The notes below the pieces were generated by a model. The model had not been told where the DNA came from. It searched no databases and saw nothing but the letters and a program-made list of their open reading frames with translations. From a virus, in IMG/VR virus record IMGVR_UViG_3300009149_000012, positions 84,882-148,881 of that record: a stretch of DNA of 64,000 bases; one strand, written 5' to 3'. Positions within the stretch are counted from its first letter, which is position 1. The number at the start of each line of letters is the position of its first letter. Position numbers and translations under genes: made by a program. Shown in pieces: positions 42,286 through 49,448 of the stretch.

Positions 42286-42549
42286 TCATGATTTTCTATA
42301 CACCGCCCGAAGCACCCCCGCTTTCTCGCGAGGATGGTCGTCGATGATTTGGTCGGCTAGGCTCTCCATGAGCCGATTGACCGACGTCAGAGCCTTCTCA
42401 GCGGGCTCTTGCATCCCAAGCTTGGCATTGTAGTGGTCATCAACGATCACCAGAATGCTGAAAATCTCATCACGAACCGCCCGGAGTCGTACTCCAAGCG
42501 CCTCGTGCTGGATCATCTCAAGTTTTGGTTTCTTTACCGAGCCTGACAT
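42286..42549 (-). CDS. Hypothetical helical protein
   Basis: 87 residues from ATG at 42549 (GGAG site 7 bases upstream), overlapping the upstream gene by 32 bases. Two long helices (ALGVRLRAVRDEIFSILVIV, ALTSVNRLMESLADQII). The TGA stop is 3 bases from tRNA-Ala(TGC), and its last codons contain GGTGTATA. No family recognised. Confidence 0.58.
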   Translation of the reverse strand: MSGSVKKPKLEMIQHEALGVRLRAVRDEIFSILVIVDDHYNAKLGMQEPAEKALTSVNRLMESLADQIIDDHPREKAGVLRAVYRKS

Positions 42550-43303
42550 CGCTCCACTCCACCGGTTTGACATTGGCAAACCGCCTGTCCAAATCAACAG
42601 CGATTTCCGCAGCGTATCGCCGTGCTTGCTGGTACCTCTTGCGCTCCTCGTGCGTGTCGTCTGAAGGGGTCGCTCGGTTGCGGTACATGAGCGCCGCCAT
42701 GTAGGCCGCTGCCACCCAGTCTGAACGAGCATCGTCGGGCACCAAGCACAGGTTCGAATGTTGGTCACTCAAGGGGTAGAAGAACCGGGGTTCCCCCTTG
42801 TCCTCGATAGGCCCAATCGGAAGAGCTTCGTTCTCGGCCTCGACCTTCTCGAAGACGTCCCGGATCTCTTTGGGGAACTTGCTCGTGTCCGTTCGGAAGT
42901 GCTTGCCAGGGTCAGGCTCCTGATTTGTTCGGATGATCGCCCCGTCAAGCCACTCGTACCCATTGCCAATGGTGAAGAAAAGCTGGCCGTCCGCATCCGC
43001 AATCGTCCGGAAGAGAGTCTTGTACTCACGGAACATGGTCTCAAGGGTCGCCTCATAGCTCGTGGGACCATCCTTGAGGTACATCTCGACCCAAGCCAAA
43101 CCGGCCTGCATGGATTCTTCCATGGTTGGGCGAGCCCCAAGGTTGATCCCAACCTCATTTTTGGTGCCGACCTTGTTGACCCAGACCTTCACACTCCACT
43201 CGGGCTCGTCACCGTAAGGCCACACCCCAATGAAGAATCTTTCATGGACCGTCGTTGCGTAGCCGTCATCCCAACGGTCCCATTTGTGTCCGAGCTTTTC
43301 CAT
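42518..43303 (-). CDS. Hypothetical protein
   Basis: 261 residues from ATG at 43303. Trp/Tyr-rich N-terminus (KWDRWDDGYATTVHERFFIGVW), an alpha/beta core and a basic C-terminal helix. A variant of the upstream motif (CGTGTAGG) lies 9 bases before the start. No domain recognised. Confidence 0.65.
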   Translation of the reverse strand: MEKLGHKWDRWDDGYATTVHERFFIGVWPYGDEPEWSVKVWVNKVGTKNEVGINLGARPTMEESMQAGLAWVEMYLKDGPTSYEATLETMFREYKTLFRTIADADGQLFFTIGNGYEWLDGAIIRTNQEPDPGKHFRTDTSKFPKEIRDVFEKVEAENEALPIGPIEDKGEPRFFYPLSDQHSNLCLVPDDARSDWVAAAYMAALMYRNRATPSDDTHEERKRYQQARRYAAEIAVDLDRRFANVKPVEWSDVRLGKETKT

Positions 43304-43354
43304 GAGGTATCCTACACGAGTTTAATATGAGGCCTTCAAGCACAGGAGATCATC

Positions 43355-43792
43355 ATGGACCCGAAAGACCGTCGTTGGAAAACATCCCGTACCGCCATGC
43401 TTGCTGATAGCCACCCCGTTGGCAAAGCGGTCTTGGAAGCCGCCGAAAAGGATATGCACCAGAAGTATCCCGACGCCGGCTTTGAAGGACATGAGGACGA
43501 GTCCAAAGAATCACGCGATGATGGTGCCATGTACCAAGCGTGGTTCGAGGGCGGATTCGAACGAGCCGAAGATGTTGGTGAGGATCTCGACAAGCTCATC
43601 AAACGGATCGGGAAGATCGAGCCCAAGCGGCTAAGCCGCTGGATCCCGGCTGCACGAGAACTGCAAACCGCATATGTCCAGGCTCAAAAGGCTCTTCGGG
43701 AAGCCAAAGGCGCCGTAGACGGCTTGGAGATGGCCTATCGTGGTGGACAAGATGGCATCCAAACCTTCCTGGAATCCACCGAAGACGATTAG
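43355..43792 (+). CDS. Hypothetical protein
   Basis: 145 residues from ATG at 43355 with AGGAG. Charged, mainly helical; begins MDPKDRRWK, similar to the start of the + strand protein at 44006 (MHSQDPRWK), so the two may be distant paralogues. Both are single + strand genes between minus-strand tRNAs. Function unknown. Confidence 0.62.
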   Translation: MDPKDRRWKTSRTAMLADSHPVGKAVLEAAEKDMHQKYPDAGFEGHEDESKESRDDGAMYQAWFEGGFERAEDVGEDLDKLIKRIGKIEPKRLSRWIPAARELQTAYVQAQKALREAKGAVDGLEMAYRGGQDGIQTFLESTEDD

Positions 43793-43863
43793 AGCCAACA
43801 GTGGGAGTTGAACCCACACCTCACCCATACCAAGGGCGTGCTCTGCCTCTGAGCTATGCTGGC
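43793..43863 (-). tRNA. tRNA-Thr(GGT)
   Basis: Acceptor GCCAGCA/TGTTGGC, anticodon loop TTGGTAT in CGCCC/GGGTG, T-loop TTCAACT. Abuts the stop of the convergent + strand gene. Confidence 0.85.
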
Positions 43864-43885
43864 AAGTTCTGGTACCTACACCAGA

Positions 43886-43959
43886 TGGTGGAGCCGGGGG
43901 GAATCGAACCCCCATTCTGAGACTGCCAGTCTCATGTCTTCCCGTTGGACGACGGCCCC
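43886..43959 (-). tRNA. tRNA-Ala(GGC)
   Basis: Acceptor GGGGCCG/CGGCTCC, anticodon loop CTGGCAG in TGAGA/TCTCA, discriminator A, encoded CCA. Confidence 0.88.
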
Positions 43960-44005
43960 ATGCAGATTCTTTTAATAGGTTGCTGTAAAGCAAAGGAACC
44001 TGGAA

Positions 44006-44473
44006 ATGCATTCGCAAGATCCTCGCTGGAAGTATGCCGACACACAACGTGAAGGCACCACCACGTTCAATTTCAAGTCCCCCTTCCCCAAGCAAAATGC
44101 ATACGATGAAGCCTACAAGGGCTGCATCAAGGCGTTTCCAGACTGGTGGCGGCAACGTGAACGGCAAGCCCGTCCCCCCGAATTCGTAAGGGAAGTTCAA
44201 AATCAACTGGGCGGGATCATCGCAGAGTATCAAAAGGCCATCGCCGAGCGCAAGCGAATGGAAAAGCAGGCTTGGGAATTGCAGAAGGCGCACATGGATA
44301 GCCTAAAGCCCTGGAACAAGGGGCTGAAGCTGGCACACGCTGATCTTGTGGACGTGGGGTGGTACTCCGTGTCGATCACAAAAGGTGCCAGGGACGCGAT
44401 CATCGAAACCATCAAACATCTGGAGGAAGCCATCGAGGGCATCGAAGCGTTCCAGATGGACGTGACCGACTAG
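44006..44473 (+). CDS. Hypothetical protein
   Basis: 155 residues from ATG at 44006 with AAAGGA. Trp-rich N-terminal half and a helical C-terminal half (EYQKAIAERKRMEKQAWELQ). Similar opening to the 43355 protein. No family recognised. Its stop abuts a tRNA fragment on the opposite strand. Confidence 0.62.
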   Translation: MHSQDPRWKYADTQREGTTTFNFKSPFPKQNAYDEAYKGCIKAFPDWWRQRERQARPPEFVREVQNQLGGIIAEYQKAIAERKRMEKQAWELQKAHMDSLKPWNKGLKLAHADLVDVGWYSVSITKGARDAIIETIKHLEEAIEGIEAFQMDVTD

Positions 44474-44505
44474 TGGAATCACGGGGATTCGAACCCCCGT
44501 GGCTC
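44474..44505 (-). pseudogene. 3'-half tRNA remnant
   Basis: A lone T-arm (GGGGG-TTCGAAT-CCCCG) and 3' acceptor strand (TGATTCC) follow tRNA-Ala(CGC) on the minus strand; the 5' half is missing. Confidence 0.55.
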
Positions 44506-44507
44506 AG

Positions 44508-44578
44508 TGGAGCTAGCGGGAATCGAACCCGCATTTCTAGCATGCGACGCTAGCGTCTTCCCGTTGGACAATAGCCCC
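44508..44578 (-). tRNA. tRNA-Ala(CGC)
   Basis: Acceptor GGGGCTA/TAGCTCC, anticodon loop GTCGCAT in CTAGC/GCTAG, discriminator A, no encoded CCA. Confidence 0.83.
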
Positions 44579-44591
44579 AATCGAAGCCAAT

Positions 44592-44611
44592 CACCGTTCG
44601 GCCGAACGGTG
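44592..44611. repeat. Perfect 20-base palindrome
   Basis: CACCGTTCGG followed by its exact complement CCGAACGGTG, between tRNA-Ala(CGC) and the mini-tRNA. It can form a hairpin in either strand's RNA; it may separate or protect processed RNAs. No T-run follows, so it is not a standard terminator. Confidence 0.5.
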
Positions 44612-44623
44612 ACCAGCCTCTAA

Positions 44624-44675
44624 GTTCCGCTGAGGATTTGAACCTCTTGACGCGTCTGCCTGCCAGGCACGGAAC
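44624..44675 (-). tRNA. tRNA-like RNA lacking a D-arm
   Basis: Ends GTTCCG and CGGAAC pair; a T-arm with loop TTCAAAT is present; and CTGGCAG, identical to the Ala(GGC) anticodon loop, sits in a 3-bp stem. The D-arm is absent and the total is about 52 bases. Either a decayed tRNA or a minimal tRNA-like RNA. Confidence 0.45.
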
Positions 44676-44679
44676 CTAG

Positions 44680-44750
44680 TTGCGGGAGATGGATTCGAAC
44701 CAACCAAGGAATGGCTTATGAGGCCATCCCGGGCGCCAGCCCTTCCCGCA
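44680..44750 (-). tRNA. tRNA-Met(CAT)
   Basis: Acceptor TGCGGGA/TCCCGCA, anticodon loop CTCATAA in ATGGC/GCCAT, T-loop TTCGAAT, discriminator A. The anticodon stem lacks the three G-C pairs of initiators, so elongator Met (or Ile after lysidine modification) is more likely. Confidence 0.78.
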
Positions 44751-44867
44751 CAAGTGATCGCATTTGTTTCATGACTACAGGGGCAGTCCGCAAACCCCTC
44801 ATGTGTCACCGGGCTCTCCCCGGGCACCATACTGCGATCAAGCCCAAGCATAGCATGGGCTGAAACT

Positions 44868-45323
44868 CTAGTAATCGTAATCGGCACGGGGACTTGAATC
44901 CGTCATGCCGTACCCTCGAAGCCACCTTCGGTTCTGCTCCGTGTGGGTGAACTGGGAAAAGGTTTCCCATGCGTCCGTTCGGCCTTCGCCCGGCTTTCGC
45001 TTGGGTAGGGGCTTGGCTTCCCCTGTGAGGTGGTCGTACTGCGTGGGGCCCGGGATGTGGTCCTCCGTGATCGAGAGAAGCTTCGTGGGAGGAAGCCCCG
45101 GGAAGATCGGATGCTCGTAGATACGCATGCCGTAGCCACCGAACATCTTGCTCGGGAACATCTGCGTCAGGAGTCGATGCGTTTTGATGACCTTGAGCAC
45201 CCGGTCGAAGTCAAGCTGGGGAAGCTCCCCCTCGGGTTTCCAATCAAGCGAACAGTTGTCGCCATGCTTGGGCCAAAGTCGAGCATGAAGCTCCCGCATC
45301 CATTCTAAGTCAGTTTCTTCCAT
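44868..45323 (-). CDS. Hypothetical protein starting at a tRNA-like CCA end
   Basis: 151 residues from ATG at 45323, whose A is the last base of the CCA of the tRNA-like element upstream. Pro/Gly-containing alpha/beta protein (MRIYEHPIFPGLPPTKLLSI). No family recognised. After the stop, an AGCCCA...TGGGCT hairpin may end the transcript. Confidence 0.6.
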   Translation of the reverse strand: MEETDLEWMRELHARLWPKHGDNCSLDWKPEGELPQLDFDRVLKVIKTHRLLTQMFPSKMFGGYGMRIYEHPIFPGLPPTKLLSITEDHIPGPTQYDHLTGEAKPLPKRKPGEGRTDAWETFSQFTHTEQNRRWLRGYGMTDSSPRADYDY

Positions 45324-45393
45324 GGTGGAGTCGGCCGGAATCGAACCGGCACCTGGGAGTTAGCGCCCCCTGCTCTACCTGCACCAGGGCCCC
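45323..45393 (-). pseudogene. Degenerate tRNA-like element with CCA
   Basis: T-arm GCCGG-TTCGATT-CCGGC, 3' acceptor CGACTCC with discriminator A and CCA are intact, but the 5' acceptor strand (GGGGCCC) pairs poorly and the anticodon loop (GCGCTAA or CGCTAA) lacks T33. Anticodon GCT is possible. The CCA overlaps the ATG of the next gene. Confidence 0.5.
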
Positions 45394-45452
45394 CGGGGAA
45401 CAGCGCTATTCTTGCCGGGTAGCATCCGATGAACTTGAGCTACAACCCCTTC

Positions 45453-45500
45453 TGGTGGAGTAGACGGGATTCGAACCCGCCGTGAAGCTACGGTATGCCT
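45453..45500 (-). pseudogene. Class II tRNA 3' remnant with CCA
   Basis: A long variable arm (CCGT-AGCTTC-ACGG), T-arm (GCGGG-TTCGAAT-CCCGT), acceptor strand CTACTCC and CCA are present. The preceding anticodon region does not form a stem and the 5' half is unrecognisable. Confidence 0.5.
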
Positions 45501-45615
45501 AAAGGCTGTTCTCCAGCCATCCAGAGCCACTGGGTCGCGAACACCAGCTTGATCCCTGGTCCTAGTTTTCGTTTGCAGCAAGGCGACCATGCCTTCCTAC
45601 CCCATGTTGTGTTCC

Positions 45616-45644
45616 TTCTAAGGGGTCTACACCGACAGGATCAA
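45616..45644 (-). promoter_or_regulatory. Sigma70-like promoter TTGATC-N17-TTAGAA within the tRNA array
   Basis: -35 TTGATC (45639-45644), 17-base spacer containing GGTGTAGA, -10 TTAGAA (45616-45621). It combines both recurrent upstream signals and points towards the tRNA-like elements and the gene at 44868. Confidence 0.6.
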
Positions 45645-45653
45645 CCACAATCG

Positions 45654-45728
45654 GAGCCCCCACTGGGATTCGAACCCAGAGCCTTCGGTGTAGGAAACCG
45701 CTGCACGATCCGTCGTGCTATAGGGACC
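45654..45728 (-). tRNA. tRNA-Arg(CCT)
   Basis: Acceptor GGTCCCT/GGGGGCT (with wobble pairs), anticodon loop TTCCTAC, T-loop TTCGAAT. Its first base is the last base of the TAG stop of the gene at 45728-46144. Confidence 0.77.
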
Positions 45729-46144
45729 TAGTCTTCCAGGATGCGCTGCCACAGGGTAGGGCGAACGATGGTGGGAGGGGCCGAAGCAAACAACGGGTCG
45801 AACCACTCGGTACCCGTCTTGGTCCAGATCTCAGCTAGCTTCCTACGACCCTCAGCGTGGCTGAAAAGCCCAGAAGTCCGAATCTTCTGCTTGACGTCGT
45901 CAGGGACCCGCTTCTCGTCATCAGTGAAGAACTCCTGGACTGCCGAAATAGGGCAACCCACCCACACCTGATCTTCGCCTTCGGTGGTTACCTCAAAGCC
46001 GATCTGCCTTCGAAACGGGATGTCGGCTGCGTAAACCCGATGCGCGCTGGGAAGCGACAGAACGCCCCGGATGCCCGCAAGCATGGCGAACAAGGACTTG
46101 TAGACCAGTTCATTGGAATAGGTGATGTCGTTGACGTCAGGCAT
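45728..46144 (-). CDS. Hypothetical protein
   Basis: 138 residues from ATG at 46144. An N-terminal helical/beta part (NELVYKSLFAMLAGIRGVL), then acidic and basic segments ending in a Trp/Pro-rich tail. A motif variant (ATGTGTAGA) lies just upstream. The stop overlaps tRNA-Arg(CCT). About 150 bases upstream to tRNA-His hold no feature. Confidence 0.6.
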   Translation of the reverse strand: MPDVNDITYSNELVYKSLFAMLAGIRGVLSLPSAHRVYAADIPFRRQIGFEVTTEGEDQVWVGCPISAVQEFFTDDEKRVPDDVKQKIRTSGLFSHAEGRRKLAEIWTKTGTEWFDPLFASAPPTIVRPTLWQRILED

Positions 46145-46297
46145 CTGTTGAGTCTACACATTGCAGGTATCGGACTGCACTCCAAAATTGAGGGGATTGC
46201 CCCCAGCCCCCTACAGTTAGCCGCTGAACACGGTCCGGCTATAGGGAGGTGGCGGGGGCGCTGTTCCATTCCAGGGATCCCCTTCCCTGGCAGCTAG

Positions 46298-46369
46298 GGT
46301 GACCGACGGGATTCGAACCCGCACATACCTGGACCACAACCAGGCGCTCTACCATTGAGCAACGGCCAC
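46298..46369 (-). tRNA. tRNA-His(GTG)
   Basis: Acceptor GTGGCCG/CGGTCAC, anticodon loop TTGTGGT in CCTGG/CCAGG, discriminator C as expected for His. Confidence 0.87.
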
Positions 46370-46371
46370 AG

Positions 46372-46452
46372 CGGAGAGTGTAGGATTCGAACCCGGCCTT
46401 TCGGCACCCGGTTTTCAAGACCGGTGTGGGGACCTTTCCCACCTCACTCTCC
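46372..46452 (-). tRNA. tRNA-Ser(TGA), copy 2
   Basis: Acceptor GGAGAGT/ACTCTCC, anticodon loop CTTGAAA in CCGGT/ACCGG, class II variable arm. The T-stem pairs poorly (CCGGG against CCTAC), so it may be decaying; a better copy is at 31385-31470. Confidence 0.68.
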
Positions 46453-46460
46453 AAACGCAG

Positions 46461-46532
46461 CGGAGACGACGGGAATCGAACCCGCACAGCCCACATCGAC
46501 AGTGTGGTGCCCTTCCATTAGGCTACGCCTCC
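46461..46532 (-). tRNA. tRNA-Asp(GTC), copy 1
   Basis: Acceptor GGAGGCG/CGTCTCC, anticodon loop CTGTCGA in CCACA/TGTGG, discriminator G. Confidence 0.86.
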
Positions 46533-46552
46533 AAATTCCTATGATTCTTGAA

Positions 46553-46636
46553 CGGTCTGGGTGGGATTCGAACCCACACCTCCGAGTTTACCACAGCATA
46601 CGCTTCTCGGCATTCTACCGTTAAACCACCTCTCGA
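46553..46636 (-). pseudogene. tRNA-like element with 19-base anticodon loop
   Basis: Anticodon stem CCGAG/CTCGG encloses 19 bases that include a small AGC-GTAT-GCT hairpin. T-arm GTGGG-TTCGAAT-CCCAC and a D-arm are present; the acceptor strands pair poorly. Either a tRNA with an insertion in the anticodon loop or a broken copy. Confidence 0.45.
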
Positions 46637-46795
46637 ACTGCCCTCATAGGCGTCACCACCATCCTCTTCCCACCCTGATCCGATGTCTCCAAGCATGACC
46701 TGTCCAGGCCCTTCCCCTGGCTCACGGTTTTTATAGCGTTAGCTGTGGTTATCATGCGAGTGAACACCGGGGGCTTTCCGCATCCGATGGCTACT

Positions 46796-46872
46796 TGGTG
46801 GGGAAAGGCGGAATCGAACCGCCGACGACGGAGATCTTCAGTCTCCCGCTCTTCCAACTGAGCTACTTCCCC
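46796..46872 (-). tRNA. tRNA-Phe(GAA), copy 1
   Basis: Acceptor GGGGAAG/TTTCCCC, anticodon loop CTGAAGA in GGAGA/TCTCC, discriminator A, encoded CCA. Confidence 0.87.
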
Positions 46873-46875
46873 ATG

Positions 46876-46985
46876 GACTCCGGGGTTGGGATCGAACCAG
46901 ACATCCCCCGGTGTGCGCAGCGCCCTTCCAACGACGCCCGCCTACACCAGATGCTCTTCCATTGAGCTACCCGAATACTTGTGGG
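46876..46985 (-). pseudogene. Rearranged tRNA-like element
   Basis: Starts with a normal 5' half (TTCGGGTAGCTCAATGGAAG) and ends with a T-arm and acceptor (CTGG-TTCGATC-CCA, CCGGAGT). About 35 extra bases with a second D-arm-like segment lie in the anticodon region. It looks like two tRNAs fused or a tRNA with a large insertion. Confidence 0.45.
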
Positions 46986-47111
46986 TGCTACCATGCTCTG
47001 GGCACGCACCCGGCACCCTGGTCCCTGCACGGCTGGGGGCTTCGGCTTATCGGGCAGCCTACACCATCACTGTTTTTGAGTCTGTCGACACCCCGAAGTG
47101 AGAACTGGACG

Positions 47112-47208
47112 TTCCTGCAAGGCGATTCGAACGCCATCCAGATCGCCCCCCTTTGCAGGGGACGTCGCCGCCAGGTACCATGCGACGACGACGCTGGTCC
47201 CTTCAGGA
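47112..47208 (-). pseudogene. tRNA-like element with an enlarged D-arm (Cys-like anticodon)
   Basis: Ends TCCTGAA and TGCAGGA pair at 6 of 7 positions; T-arm GGCG-TTCGAAT-CGCC; anticodon loop CTGCAAA (GCA). The D position is an 8-bp hairpin GTCGTCGC/GCGGCGAC with a 10-base loop, far larger than normal. An intact tRNA-Cys exists at 39967. Confidence 0.45.
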
Positions 47209-47235
47209 TGGTACCACCCTGAAGTGCAGAAACGG

Positions 47236-47307
47236 TCGGGGTAGTGGGGATCGAACCCACCAACGCCTGGACCCAAACCAGGTGGCCCTCCCTGAGCCCT
47301 CACCCCG
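47236..47307 (-). tRNA. tRNA-Pro(TGG)
   Basis: Acceptor CGGGGTG/TACCCCG, anticodon loop TTTGGGT in CCTGG/CCAGG, discriminator A. Confidence 0.86.
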
Positions 47308-47679
47308 TAATGTCACGACGAAAACTGCAAGACAACAGCCTTTCGGCTCCGGAGAGGCTACCAATTTCTCCACGTATCAGCCATCTCAGCGAACCGAGAG
47401 GACCGACCCGACGGGACTTGAACCCGCACGCCCTTTCGGGCACCGGTTTGCGATTGTAGTCCGACATGCATTCGTGACAAGTAGTAGGTCTCGACGAAAA
47501 TCGACGAAAGTCTTGGTTATGGCCGGCACATTGGGGTCTGGCTCTTTCGAGTAACCCCCGTTCGCCCCGCACCCGTCTGGTCAGAGACCTGAAAGGTGCC
47601 ATCACGCTACCTCAGTCGCCTGAAGATCGCTACCTTAGGACCATTGTAGTATTGTACTTCCGTCCGCATTCGAAACCAG
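47308..47679. other. Non-coding stretch with tRNA debris
   Basis: No convincing gene. Minus-strand pieces include a class II variable arm plus T-arm (GCGGG-TTCAAGT-CCCGT, about 47401-47450) and a Leu/Ser-type D-arm (GTGGAGAAATTGGTAGCC, about 47355-47375). Their missing halves are not found, so they are remnants. Confidence 0.45.
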
Positions 47680-47764
47680 TGCGTAGAGCGGGGCTCGAAC
47701 CCGCACGCCCACTATGGAGCACGAGCATCTCAAGCTCGCGTGTCTGCCATTCCACCACCTACGC
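47680..47764 (-). tRNA. tRNA-Leu(GAG)
   Basis: Acceptor GCGTAGG/TCTACGC, anticodon loop TTGAGAT in CGAGC/GCTCG, class II variable arm, discriminator A. Confidence 0.87.
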
Positions 47765-47791
47765 ATAAAATATTTGTACGCTTTGATAAGC

Positions 47792-48148
47792 ATGAACAAG
47801 TTTGCAACTCCACGAGAACTCCTCGTTGAACTTCGCAGTCTGATTGCCACCATCCAAAGTTATGGTGAAGACGGCAAACCTGACCGTCATATGGTCGCCG
47901 AAAAACTTGATGGCTTGGCGAATCGGATGGCCGGGGATCTTCGTCCAAAAAAGATGGCCCCCATCAGCTACACGTACGACCACCCAAGTCTCGGCAAACT
48001 TCTCGTGAACTGGGTAGGCCGAGATGGATGGGTTGTAATTGACGCATCACACAAGGTTTTGGTTGCAAAACTGCTGCCTGGTTTGCAACCCATGGACAAC
48101 CCACGAGCCGCAGACATCCTTCAAAGAGCCGTGGACAAGGCTCTCTAG
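47792..48148 (+). CDS. Hypothetical protein
   Basis: 118 residues from ATG at 47792. A helical start (PRELLVELRSLIATIQSYGE) and a beta-rich end (GKLLVNWVGRDGWVVID). No family recognised. It is inserted on the + strand between two minus-strand tRNAs, and its stop abuts tRNA-Gly(GCC). Confidence 0.62.
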   Translation: MNKFATPRELLVELRSLIATIQSYGEDGKPDRHMVAEKLDGLANRMAGDLRPKKMAPISYTYDHPSLGKLLVNWVGRDGWVVIDASHKVLVAKLLPGLQPMDNPRAADILQRAVDKAL

Positions 48149-48221
48149 AGCGGGTGACGAGAATCGAACTCGCCGGGGACTGCGATGGCAACGCAGCGCT
48201 CCACCTTGGAGCATCACCCGC
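48149..48221 (-). tRNA. tRNA-Gly(GCC)
   Basis: Acceptor GCGGGTG/CACCCGC, anticodon loop TTGCCAT in CTGCG/CGCAG, discriminator T. Confidence 0.87.
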
Positions 48222-48230
48222 AATTTGTCG

Positions 48231-48300
48231 GTCTGACGGGACTCGAACCCGCATAACCACTCCGTACCTGTTAGGAAAACGCGCTTCCCTACAGAACCCT
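48231..48300 (-). pseudogene. tRNA remnant
   Basis: A T-arm (TGCGGG-TTCGAGT-CCCGTC) and 3' acceptor strand are recognisable; the anticodon region (TTTTCCTAACAGG) does not form a 5-bp stem. The next 280 bases to 48582 hold short hairpins only (for example CTTCGGCCGAAG near 48520) and no gene I can support. Confidence 0.4.
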
Positions 48301-48582
48301 CTCGAACCCTGTCCGGTGCATCCGCAAACCCGGCACACGCTTGCTGGTTCTCCCTACCCGAGCATCACCCTGAAGGGTTTCCCCAGTTCACGTCGGAGCG
48401 TCAACCTTCCGATTGACCACGTTAACCGTTTTTCGTGGTGCGTACCCATTTTCGCCACAGACCGAGAAATTGAAGCTTCGAAGACCCAGGCCCGACGGGC
48501 GTTCATGAGAAGGTGCTTCGGCCGAAGTCCTAACTCCCGATGGGAGAGCCTTGCTACTCTCTTTCCTGAATCTTCGAAGCAG

Positions 48583-48667
48583 TGCCATCGGTGGGAGTTG
48601 AACCCACACGCCCACTATGGAGCACCAGATTCTGAGTCTGGCGTGTCTGCCGTTTCACCACGATGGC
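48583..48667 (-). tRNA. tRNA-Leu(CAG)
   Basis: Acceptor GCCATCG/CGATGGC, anticodon loop CTCAGAA in CCAGA/TCTGG, class II variable arm identical in core to the other Leu tRNAs. Confidence 0.88.
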
Positions 48668-48673
48668 AATCAG

Positions 48674-48748
48674 TCGGGACGGCCGGATTCGAACCGGCGA
48701 TCTCCTGTCCCCCAGACAGGCGCTTTTGCCAGGCTAAGCTACACCCCG
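48674..48748 (-). tRNA. tRNA-Pro(GGG)
   Basis: Acceptor CGGGGTG/CGTCCCG, anticodon loop CTGGGGG in CCTGT/ACAGG, T-loop TTCGAAT. Confidence 0.86.
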
Positions 48749-48825
48749 TAGTCCCAACGAGCCAGCCGACATTTCCGCACGAGACGGGATGACAGAACCG
48801 GCCAGGTCCTGAACTGACTCGTTGG

Positions 48826-48902
48826 TGGTGGGCGCACCGAGAATTGAACTCGAATTTCTCGGATATCAGCCGAGCGTGGAGAAACCACCCTACTATACGC
48901 CC
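48826..48902 (-). tRNA. tRNA-Ile(GAT)
   Basis: Acceptor GGGCGTA/TGCGCCC, anticodon loop CTGATAT in CTCGG/CCGAG, discriminator A, encoded CCA. The D-arm is unusual in sequence. Confidence 0.83.
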
Positions 48903-48914
48903 ATTCAGTCTCAG

Positions 48915-48986
48915 TGGTCAGAGCGGGAATTGAACCCGCATTGCTGGATTTTCAATCCAGAGCACTTCCAATTGTACTATCTGACC
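48915..48986 (-). tRNA. tRNA-Phe(GAA), copy 2
   Basis: Acceptor GGTCAGA/TCTGACC, anticodon loop TTGAAAA in CTGGA/TCCAG. Its 5' ten bases overlap the end of the HNH gene at 48977-49447. Confidence 0.83.
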
Positions 48987-49447
48987 TGGTCTGACTTGTA
49001 ACCCCAAGTAGCCAATTGTGTATGGCAATTAGGGCAAACAAATCTCAAGTTCTCACGACGACAGTCCAAAGAATCGCCATTCACGTGGTCGATTTGAAGC
49101 GTCAAAGAAGCTCCCTCCCACATTGGGGGCAACCCGCATCGTGAGCAGATATGGGGCACCCCTGATTCGAGAAGGGCTCTACGCAGCCTGTGTGTGTCCT
49201 CCCGTCGAGCCTTCCGCTTCACCAAGATCAACTCTGGTGGCTTCTTATGCGACGGCGGTCGCCCAACACCAGTTCGATGCCCAACAAAATGGGAGGTATC
49301 AATCCCAAAAACACGAAGTTTTGACCGAATCAAAGATGATGAGGCACCCGAATAGGTCTTGAACCCCATCCGACGCATCATTTCTGACACCGAAGTCGAA
49401 ACGGCAGCCACCTCTTCAAGCAGTTCCTTTGTGTACTTCCGCTTCAT
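48977..49447 (-). CDS. HNH homing-type endonuclease
   Basis: 156 residues from ATG at 49447. N-terminal HTH-like region (TSVSEMMRRMGFKTYSGASS), then HICSRCGLPPMWEGASLTLQIDHVNGDSLDCRRENLRFVCPNCHTQL: HNH site with two CxxC pairs. Its stop lies within tRNA-Phe. The start codon follows directly after an 11-bp perfect hairpin that could hide its ribosome site. Related to the HNH gene at 38485. Confidence 0.87.
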   Translation of the reverse strand: MKRKYTKELLEEVAAVSTSVSEMMRRMGFKTYSGASSSLIRSKLRVFGIDTSHFVGHRTGVGRPPSHKKPPELILVKRKARREDTHRLRRALLESGVPHICSRCGLPPMWEGASLTLQIDHVNGDSLDCRRENLRFVCPNCHTQLATWGYKSDQVR

Positions 49448-49448
49448 G

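Noticed and set aside
45453-45520. Possible ochre-suppressor tRNA (CTTTAGG looks like a TTA anticodon loop)
   Set aside because: The flanking bases form no anticodon stem and the 5' half is missing, so it is a remnant, not a suppressor.
46621-46755. 44-codon minus-strand open frame between tRNA-Phe and a tRNA-like element
   Set aside because: No ribosome site, ends inside a tRNA-like element and has no recognisable sequence; too weak to call.
48388-48587. 66-codon minus-strand frame starting in the tRNA-Leu(CAG) acceptor
   Set aside because: It resembles the CCA/ATG junction cases, but the ATG lies within the acceptor stem itself, there is no encoded CCA, and the composition is random-looking.
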